Part shown: positions 4,930-5,300 of the stretch, piece by piece
Numbering within the stretch: position 1 is the first letter of the stretch
How the letters are laid out: the number at the start of each line of letters is the position of its first letter
The notes under the pieces: model-generated
What the model saw: only the letters and a program-made list of their open reading frames with translations
What the model was told of the DNA's origin: nothing
The model's database searches: none
Assembly: GCA_905371275.1 (NCBI GenBank)
Contig: CAJPLH010000144.1
Coordinates: 1-5,300 of the forward strand
Length of the DNA: 5,300 bases
Source: Prevotellaceae bacterium
GTDB lineage: Bacteria; Bacteroidota; Bacteroidia; Bacteroidales; Bacteroidaceae
Direction of reading: 5' to 3'
Translations under genes and position numbers: made by a program

Positions 4930-5300
4930 TAGTGAGAGGTCTGTGCGAGGGTTTGTGCGATGTGGAGCATTTGTTTGTCCCATTCGGCAGAAAGCGGTGC
5001 GATGCTTATGATTTTTGTCTTTGCGCTTTCAGCTATGCGCTTTGCTGCGCGACCGGCTTGTTCTTCTTGAATAAACACCACTTTCACTTTCTCGCGTTGT
5101 GCCTGAAGAATGAGTTGCTGCATTCGTTCGGCCGAGGGTTCACGACCATCTTGCTCCACGGAAACTTGTTGCAAACCATAGTCACGCGCATAATACCCTA
5201 ACGCGGGGTGATAGATCATAAAGGTGCGGTGGGTGAGAGGACGTAGTGTTTTGCGAATCTTGCTATCGAGAGAGTCTATGTGGTGCACCAAACTGTCGTG
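4929..5300 (-). CDS. znuA: Metal ABC transporter solute-binding protein (Zn/Mn, TroA/ZnuA family), C-terminal part
   Basis: The last 123 codons are visible; the frame is open to the right edge, so the N-terminus, signal and first metal ligands lie outside. The TTG at 5291 is not a credible start. Family marks: a charged helix (LDSKIRKTLRPL), a core strand ending in HPALGYYARDYGL, whose His (codon 5210-5208) is the usual metal ligand, then REPSAERMQQLI, VKVVFIQEE, and a C-terminal helix ending at the TAA (4931-4929). Many ZnuA proteins have a metal-binding Asp in an LDPLG motif; here the site reads IAPLS, with Ala at 5000-4998. From memory, Bacteroidetes members often have Asn-Pro-Leu there, so the change may be lineage-typical. 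The periplasmic protein would deliver zinc or a similar ion to the permease energised by the overlapping downstream ATPase. Which metal is not determinable here. Confidence 0.85.
   Translation of the reverse strand, partial: HDSLVHHIDSLDSKIRKTLRPLTHRTFMIYHPALGYYARDYGLQQVSVEQDGREPSAERMQQLILQAQREKVKVVFIQEEQAGRAAKRIAESAKTKIISIAPLSAEWDKQMLHIAQTLAQTSH

Noticed and set aside
4930..4983. Upstream start for the ABC ATPase at 4983
   Set aside because: It would add 18 residues without family similarity. The TAATG overlap and the normal ABC N-terminus at MSTLITLSDVSF favour 4929.

Overview
The window looks like a Bacteroidales chromosome, most likely Porphyromonas or a close relative. The evidence is: (i) an exported helix-hairpin-helix protein with a predicted outer-membrane barrel, of the type found in Bacteroidetes; (ii) a Zn/Mn-type ABC transporter with a Bacteroidetes-style solute-binding protein; (iii) a TAnnTTTG-type promoter and no obvious Shine-Dalgarno sequences; (iv) a block of 22-bp tandem palindromic repeats in an intergenic region, a repeat type I associate with Porphyromonas from memory. 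The species is an inference.

Layout, left to right. Bases 1-69 probably hold the first codons of a minus-strand gene, although a plus-strand C-terminus reads through the same bases. About 70-1338 is a long gap with no convincing gene but much structure: a nested palindrome (306-361), short stem-loops, an unexplained segment (about 432-660), a roughly 300-bp element bounded by inverted arms (756-1052) whose outer ends are long alternating purine-pyrimidine tracts, and six contiguous 22-bp palindromic repeats (1143-1274). Next come a 49-bp palindrome and the large minus-strand gene for the helix-hairpin-helix/barrel protein (1339-3429), then a strong minus-strand terminator (3511-3567), a 35-bp repeat (3601-3635) that matches half of the 49-bp palindrome in inverted orientation, and a small outer-membrane beta-barrel gene (3637-4176) with its own promoter. 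The right end is a metal ABC transporter operon: the ATPase (4312-4929) follows the solute-binding protein (from beyond 5300 to 4929) with a one-base TAATG overlap.

All confident genes lie on the minus strand, so transcription runs right to left. They form at least three units: metal-binding protein plus ATPase; the small porin-like protein, closed by the terminator; and the helix-hairpin-helix protein. The transporter's membrane permease is not in the window. I see no defence system, CRISPR array, intact transposase or RNA gene. The least explained material is the repeat-rich 1.27-kb gap and the related repeats at the 3' ends of two successive genes.
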